From Acanthaster planci (Eukaryota > Echinodermata > Asteroidea > Valvatida > Acanthasteridae): a stretch of 24,399 bases of DNA. Within the stretch, counting starts at the first letter, position 1. Each line of letters begins with the position of its first letter. Below are positions 18,260 through 24,399 of the stretch, in pieces. Position numbers and translations under genes: made by a program. The notes under the pieces were generated by a model. It made no database searches and was not told the origin of the DNA. It saw nothing but the letters and a program-made list of their open reading frames with translations. Where the stretch lies: contig NW_019091679.1 in assembly GCF_001949145.1 (NCBI RefSeq), positions 141,015 through 165,413 of the forward strand, in the 5' to 3' direction.

Positions 18260-21200
18260 CTCAAGTGGAGAAAAAGATGAAGTCCTGTTCAGCAAATGTG
18301 TTAAGAGAGCATCACATTTCAATACTCTGTACTCTCATGATGGACTTCACAGCTTTCCCCATTCCCTGTCTATATGTATAAGAAATGACTCAGTTATAAA
18401 GCTACCTGTATTTTTTAAGTCAGTGGTACAAAATTTATAAATAAAACGCACACTATGAGGAATAACTGATGCTTAAAATATATTTATAGAATATCTGAAA
18501 AGAAAAAGTGTTTCTTGCACAATTTGATGCAGGATTGGGAGCTGAGATTCACTTAAGGCACAGATGAGCTTTGCATAGATAGAGCAGGTAGCTGTAACTG
18601 ACATGAAGCAAACACTAGATGTATGCTGCTGCAAATATAAATGTAACCACTCCTAATGAGAGCACCCAATCATGCCCTGACTCTGTATTCATTTGTACAT
18701 AAATAACTTCATTTTGGGGCGTTACTGGAAAGAAGCATTATATTTCTGACAATTGAAAAATCACAGCTTAAAACAACCATTCAAATCTTGACGCCACAAG
18801 TCAGGCATAAGTAAAAGGCCTTATTGAGAAGGAAGCCATAAACCATTTGGATCATATTCCCTGAATCTGTTTATAAGTTATAAACTACTGAATGGGTTGA
18901 TGCCAGACTATTTATGATCGGCTCGCATTCCAATTAGCACCCCTTTCAGTATTTTCAAATGAGGCTTGAAATAAAAAGGTATTTTCTGTCACAAGTCTGA
19001 AATGTTTCTTCAGATTAGACAGGAGCTAATCTGTCATGAAATTTCCTTATATTGCATCCATTTCCACTCTCATTTCCAAACTGAAGAGTTAACCCTACTT
19101 GCAATTTCCATATGGCTGACTCATTAATAAAGTCTATAGATCTCTCTCATTGGACACCACCTTTGTGTGAAAATTACAACTGAATGTACACAAACCCACC
19201 TGGTGCCTGTGCAGTGTACGAGGTGTGCAAATGTTTTATACTCATACACAAAATGATCCAAGTATCTGCAGAATACGGCGCAACCAATACGCCTCATGAA
19301 AATAATTCAAAAATGTCAATGCAGGAAGTAAGAAGTGACGTCATTTCAGAGAGATGTTAAACTTTAGGGAAGTATGAAGATAAAGGAATGCTTTTGTCAC
19401 ACTGTTTATGTCCATTTACATGTTTACATGTAGTTCATATGAATGGATTTTGACTGGATGAACTACAGCAGCAATGCAGGAATATATATTGTAGATTGGG
19501 TTTTTGCTTTTTTTTTTTTTTTTAAAGATCAGACAAGTGGAGGTTTTGATTTAGAAACTGTAAGCAATTTTTTTTTCAAAATATGCATTGTCTTTTGCCA
19601 TGATTTACTCCGTGCAAGCAAGAAAAATAGTTGTACATATGTACATGTATTTTCGTTTACAATTTGTCACATTCGATTCATATGTACACATGTACGCGTA
19701 TACAGGAACCTGCTGCTAGAAAGTTAATTATTGAAATGAAAAAGATTTTTAAAAAAAGGAAAACTTGTGGGTTTCTATTTGTTTTGTTGGATTTCATGGA
19801 GTCAGTTATGTTCATTTGAATTCTTCATTTAGGGTTTAAGTGTATATCATTTTGAGAAAACTCAGTTGACTGATCACTAACGGTCTTTGGGGGAAAAAAG
19901 AGTACAAGTACACTACACATGTACCTTTAAAAAATCCTTGAGTACTCCATGTGGCTTGTTTGTGAGAAATCTATGAATCGGCCAAATCATACATGAAATA
20001 GAAATAATCTGAACCTGAACTTGAAATTATATTTTCTTGACAAACTGCTTTTGATTAATGCGATTTATTTTTATCTTTTCCACACGTGTGTATCAGAGTA
20101 CACATATTTTAGATACCGGATTTAAATTAATCGTCAAGACTGAGATATTGTGATATTTTGTGGTACAGTTAGAAGACTGAAACTAAACTGTTCAGAGAAC
20201 TGTGAAAAAGATTTCAATAGAAAATTACCACATGTTGCCCTCTTCGAAAAAGCTTAGAGAGGGACAAAGTTCTAATTTATTTAAGTGGGGAAATGCAAAC
20301 TTTTATAATGGATGCATCATCCGTAATAACTCTTGCATAATTGATGTGTTTATAGTATATTGTATGTGCATGTCCTCAGTTTTCTGTGACGTATATAAGC
20401 TCGATTTGTCTAGCGAATATTCATTTAGCACTCTAGTTCTTTGAAACGGTGGCCAACATATTTCTTTTCAAAAGAAATGGAGTACCAGGTGCTAATTAAG
20501 CATCGGGTATTAAAAATGTATATACTGTACATGTACATCGTATTTTTTTTCAGTTTTCACATTTTAAGTTTAGTTTGATCTTGTAAACCCTCCTAGTAGA
20601 TTAGCATTTATAAACATATACATGTACATGTACTTATTTTGTTTTGAAGTGCTCTAGAAAAAATAAACCAAGCATCCAGCTGATGTCATGTTAAGTGCTC
20701 TGAGTTCTGAAGTGTATACATAATGATTGTCAACGTGAAGAAACATACTCCGGTGTATACTCAGTGATTGGTTGAGCCGATCCACTTGGCATTTGACGAC
20801 AAGGGAGAAGGCTTCAACTCTGAAAAAGCCTTATTACTACCTTCATCCTGTGATGTAAGAAGAGAACGATTTTCAGACAAGCTTTGTGTTACGACCGGTT
20901 GGTTGGTGTGAGCATGGAGGTAGCTTCTTACCTCTATGGTGTGACAAGTTTCCAAACTATACGAACATTGTATTTAGAGACAGGTATTGCCCATCCCTTT
21001 TTAAATACATGTATGTACCCTCCTCTGGTGTGCTGATTTTGGCCACCAGCTACCCCCTCCTACATTTCTGGCATCGCTTGCCCCATCATCATTACATGCT
21101 GTGGAGATAGTCACGTAACAGAGGACTACGTGTACTGACAAGAACAGATGTTTCTGATTTTATGGCAAATACGAGTCAGCAAGCGCTTACTACAGGCGCG

Positions 21201-22300
21201 AGAATTTGATTTTTTGCCCGTTAACTAAATGGAAATCGTGATCAATCTCTTTCTGAGGCCTTTGAAGAATTTGAATAAACGAATAAACGTGGAGAGAAGC
21301 GGATGACCTATAATATTGGCCCTACCAAGAAATCACTGCTTTTGCACAGAAGAAAGTGCTCAGTTCGTATACGCATTGTACCTCTCCAGTTCAATTGTTT
21401 TTTAAACTGAATCTGGTGTCCAGACACCCCGTTATGACTGCCATTTGCACATTGGCATTTGGAGACAAGCTTGTTTCAAATATGAACTAGCACTTGAAAG
21501 CTTTCATCAAGATGTTTACTTCAGTTCTATCTTTACCATCAAACTGCTTCATTTGATGTGCCATGGATCACTGTTCCTATAACTGTTCCTAAAAAGTTAC
21601 AGTAACCACCTGGACCCTTCGTAGGTTAGCCGTTTAAATAACGCGGCGGCTGACCCACTGTATATGGACGGTTGTGTCGGCCTGAATATTTCGACTGACA
21701 CTGGAGATTTCGTTGACAGGTGTTTTTCCAGGGCCCTGTCAGTTTTGACGTTGTGGTTGATCGAAATGACGATAAATAAATGCAGCCATTCTATATCCAG
21801 ATTATTGGTATCAACTTTTAGCAATTATTGTGTCAGTTTCAAGAATAAATGACGGTAGTGGGCGTCGGTGTGCCGTGAGAAATATCAAAACGTGCATCTG
21901 GTAATGTATCTGATGTTGGTGTTCGGGAAGCTCGCAGGCATGCGTTGTCTTTTTATAACATAAAGGCAAAAAAGAAACGCAACTGAAACAACGAGCGACT
22001 AATCTTATCAAAATTATCCTAAACTCCATCTCCACCCACCTTCAAAACACCTAAAAATACACTCAAACTGTGCTAATTTCCTTGTTATATTATGCTTTCG
22101 AAATACAGCCTTAAATTACACATTCCCACAGATGGAGGGGGTGGTAAAATGGACATCTGGTGCAGCGTGTCTTTGCCAAGAATGACAGCTGCAAAGCATT
22201 TCTGAACAGAAGGCTGGATGTAATTAAGAAAGAAACCTTTTTTCTTTTTTCCAAACACGGTGTGGGCTTGATTACAAACAAAATACTACCCCAATTTTAT
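18260..22300. other. No gene supported
   Basis: AT-rich intergenic DNA with a poly-T run (about 19509-19523), TACATG copies (about 20522-20537, 20618-20632) and a perfect TGACGTCA at 19336-19343. Frames of 60-94 codons show no recognisable domain and are biased to Phe, Cys and Ser, as expected of non-coding AT-rich DNA. Confidence 0.5.
18882..18914 (+). pseudogene. Possible LINE relic (short)
   Basis: Eleven codons read KLLNGLMPDYL, which resembles the YKxLNGLxPxYL motif after the reverse-transcriptase domain of CR1/L2-like elements. The flanks are in other frames or stop-ridden. One short motif is weak evidence. Confidence 0.25.
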
Positions 22301-22318
22301 CTTCTACTCAAAGTGGTC

Positions 22319-22325
22319 TATATAA
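22319..22325 (+). promoter_or_regulatory. TATA-like box of the secreted-protein gene
   Basis: TATATAA lies 103-109 bases before a good splice donor (AAAAG followed by GTAAGATT, exon end 22427). Initiation about 30 bases downstream would give a short non-coding first exon of roughly 75-80 bases. It would be spliced to the acceptor TGCATCCCAG at 22956, 28 bases before the start codon. This arrangement is inferred from consensus only. Confidence 0.4.
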
Positions 22326-22349
22326 CACTGGGGCGAAGTGTTGCTGCTT

Positions 22350-22427
22350 GTCACAGAAACCCTGGAGAACGTGGTCTGCACACACGCGGCTCTGGTGAGA
22401 AGTACCGGATAGACTGAGAATTAAAAG
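22350..22427 (+). other. Probable non-coding first exon (5' UTR)
   Basis: Sequence between the expected start site after the TATA-like box and the donor at 22428. It is more GC-rich than its surroundings. An alternative donor (CTCTG followed by GTGAGAAG) lies at 22395. No ATG in frame with the downstream protein is needed, because the signal peptide starts in the next exon. Confidence 0.35.
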
Positions 22428-22565
22428 GTAAGATTACTTTCAGTCGTGGTTATGAAAAACATTTAACAGCTTATAACATTAAAAACTCTATCATTTAGCA
22501 TTTATGGGTCTATTGAATAATCTCGTAACACTTGTTTGCATAGTAGATCCAACGAGTGACTTTAT

Positions 22566-22598
22566 GGGTATTCAACGTTTCGGAAACGTTGAGTACCC
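22566..22598. repeat. Near-perfect 33-base palindrome
   Basis: GGGTATTCAACGTTTC, one G, then GAAACGTTGAGTACCC. The two 16-base arms match at 15 positions with a one-base centre. It lies in the putative first intron of the secreted-protein gene. It may be a protein-binding site or a repeat end. Confidence 0.85.
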
Positions 22599-22984
22599 TC
22601 CAGTTCTTTTTTGTTTTACACAACTTGCCACCTTCACCATAAGAAGCTTCAAAGCTTATCCGAGTATCTATGTAGTTTACTAATTTCCATGTTTTTATCC
22701 CAGCTCTTCACAGCCTTGAGCATTCAAACAAAATTAAAAAGGAATCGTCATTTGATATACTTGAAGTAATCACACTGGATACAGGGGATCGCAGCGGCTG
22801 AACTTCGACCGAAGGGAAGCATGACACAGCCAACGCGTAAAGTGCATCATCATGCAGGCCTACAATTTTTTTCAAAAAATAAAATTCAAAATAAGTACAA
22901 AGCCCTGCTTTGCTGTACACAAAAGCACTGATACACTTTTGCTTCGTGCATCCCAGGTTTTGGACCTTGTGACTCGAATCCAAC

Positions 22985-23455
22985 ATGAAGAGCCTGACCA
23001 TAGCAGTCACTTTGATGACGACATTTGCTGCTTTTAGTCTCAGCTACGGCCTCTGCAGACCTCCGATCGGCTGGCACTCCAAGAGCCTGGTAGAACGCAT
23101 GAAGCTGGAGAAGGCCAAGGTCGTCGTCCTGGCCACTGCCGTAGCCACCCACCCGGCTTACCCCTACAAGTACCCGTACACCGCAGACCTGACCGTTGAC
23201 TGCATTTTCAAGGACACCAGTGGGGAAGCTGAGCGCCTGCCACTGCAGCTCAACAGCGTCCCGGGATTCGGCGGGACCTGGGACTGCGCTGAGACCAGGG
23301 TCGTGGCGGGAACGCAGTACATTCTGTTCCTGAACCGCGAGGGCAGTCTAGTGCGAGTGGATGAGGTTAACGATCAGGCTGGAGCAGAACCAGCCATCCC
23401 ATCTAGGCTGGAGAAGGTTTATGCCAACTTCCAGTGTAAAGTATCTAGACAGTAA
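22985..23455 (+). CDS. Small secreted protein resembling the CCDC3 N-terminal domain
   Basis: 156 residues in one uninterrupted exon. MKSLTIAVTLMTTFAAFS then LSYG is a typical signal peptide (hydrophobic core at about 4-20, cleavage near 22-24). The mature part starts CRPPIGW and has four cysteines (24, 73, 101, 151). The order CxxPxxW, then ADLTVDC, then GFGGTWDC followed by GTQYILFLNREG, then NFQC parallels the N-terminal extracellular domain of vertebrate CCDC3 (favine), a secreted protein of endothelium and fat. The C-terminal coiled coil of CCDC3 is absent: the chain stops six residues after the first residue of the last cysteine motif. An NTR-like fold is a reasonable guess. The ATG has adenine at -3 and lies 28 bases after a likely acceptor. 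Coding GC and codon use are clearly higher than the flanks. Function unknown; CCDC3-like naming is moderately sure. Confidence 0.85.
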   Translation: MKSLTIAVTLMTTFAAFSLSYGLCRPPIGWHSKSLVERMKLEKAKVVVLATAVATHPAYPYKYPYTADLTVDCIFKDTSGEAERLPLQLNSVPGFGGTWDCAETRVVAGTQYILFLNREGSLVRVDEVNDQAGAEPAIPSRLEKVYANFQCKVSRQ

Positions 23456-23497
23456 CACGAACAGAGACGTGAATCGTTTCATTTTCATCAAGTCGTT

Positions 23498-23503
23498 ATT
23501 AAA
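23498..23503 (+). terminator. Proximal poly(A) signal variant ATTAAA
   Basis: ATTAAA lies 43 bases after the stop codon of the secreted-protein gene and is followed by a T-rich stretch (TTTTTTTATAT). It could give a very short 3' UTR. Confidence 0.4.
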
Positions 23504-23829
23504 ATGATTGTTTTTTTATATACTTCATTTATTAGAAGACCCAACCGGCTGCATTATTGGCAGCTTGCCTCTGCTCAATATGTACTCAACATGTACTAAA
23601 AACTCAAAAACCACTTTCTTCTTTATCAATCTCAATGTTTGCAGTAATTGTTGGCTCTATATTTACGTCCATCTATATACTACGTTTCATTTTGCCTGGT
23701 TCTCTAATTTTAGGGCATTTTTCTGACGCACTTCAGCAAACTATTGATTACATGTAGAAACATATCGCGAAGTCTGAATTTTAAACTATATTTAGACTTA
23801 TCAATTACGTGCACTATTATGTAGCAATG

Positions 23830-23843
23830 AATAAAGAAATAAA
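23830..23843 (+). terminator. Tandem AATAAA poly(A) signals
   Basis: Two AATAAA copies (23830-23835 and 23838-23843) lie about 375 bases after the stop codon of the secreted-protein gene, followed by CTTCTGTCATAAC. This is the more canonical end and would give a 3' UTR of about 400 bases. Confidence 0.6.
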
Positions 23844-23859
23844 ACTTCTGTCATAACAA

Positions 23860-24399
23860 ACAAATATTATATAACGACCAAAAATGAGTAAATATCACGG
23901 AAGCGTCTCCCTGATCCGTCTGTATATTTTATTGCATTTCATACAAAAAAGATAACGGTAAATGATGACTCAAAAAGTGCTTTGTTTGATTGGCTTAAAG
24001 TTTTCAGACATGTAAGAGCGTTGATATTTCTTAAAGGAACCAGGAAATATAAATATTTGTATAACTTTTACAAAAAACCCTTGAAATTGCATCTTTGAGT
24101 TTCAATTAACCTCATTTTTTGTTTTTCAATTTTAACCCATATTTTGATGCTGTTTTGGTTTTTATGCTAATGCTATTTGCATATTCATGAGCAGAACTAT
24201 GATGTCATCCAAGGCACTGAATCTCAATGTTGCACTGATTTGTGCACAGAAAATTTCTAGAGTTTTGTAACCACTGCTATGGCAGATTTAATTTTTTCTT
24301 CTTTAGTAATTTATTGCTGTGGAAGTATATGGTAATAATCCAGCAAAAAACATTTTCACAGAAATGTTCCCAGATAGAAAATTTGGGATTCACAATTTC
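23860..24399. other. No gene seen
   Basis: AT-rich sequence with no frame of coding character and no repeat I recognise. Confidence 0.5.

Noticed and set aside
18145-18381. Frames of 62-78 codons on both strands around 18.1-18.3 kb
   Set aside because: They overlay the tRNA-derived SINE and show no domain.
22708-23152. Minus-strand frames of 88-100 codons overlapping the secreted-protein gene
   Set aside because: They are antisense shadows; the plus strand has signal peptide, cysteine pattern, start context and poly(A) signals.
1-24399. CRISPR array, bacterial operon or phage content
   Set aside because: Repeats are not regularly spaced with unique spacers, no ribosome-binding sites precede clustered genes, and introns are evident.

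Overview
The window reads as nuclear genomic DNA of an animal, not a microbe. Coding sequence is split by GT-AG introns, intergenic DNA is AT-rich, and diverged retroelements, foldback elements and short satellites are scattered throughout. The self-complementary motif TACATGTACATG recurs across the window. This, the gene content and the repeat style suggest a marine invertebrate, probably a deuterostome such as an echinoderm; that assignment is inference only.

Layout. (1) 1-8,000: TACATG-rich DNA, a decayed CR1/L2-type LINE 3' end (2142-2570, minus), and several short open segments with splice-like borders on the minus strand. The best is a start exon at 7565-7628. They may be one multi-exon minus-strand gene that I cannot identify. 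(2) 8,000-12,300: no gene I can defend; foldback sequences, a minisatellite-like patch just upstream (7331-7453) and CRE-type palindromes. (3) 12,519-17,057, plus strand: a six-exon gene with consistent splice phases, predicted product 327 aa. I identify it as sororin (CDCA5), the cohesin-protecting factor, from a KEN box, a CFGFE motif and the conserved C-terminal block ending at the stop. (4) 17,400-18,250: a foldback MITE in the likely 3' UTR or just downstream, then a minus-strand tRNA-derived SINE. (5) 18,250-22,300: intergenic DNA with no convincing gene. (6) 22,319-23,843, plus strand: a gene for a small secreted protein (156 aa, signal peptide, four cysteines in the mature chain) resembling the N-terminal domain of CCDC3/favine. 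It has a TATA-like box, a probable non-coding first exon and tandem AATAAA signals. (7) 23,850-24,399: AT-rich DNA with nothing recognised.

The two confident genes have no obvious functional link. One is a nuclear cell-cycle protein, the other a secreted single-domain protein. Exon borders come from reading splice consensus and phase by eye; no alignment or RNA evidence was available.
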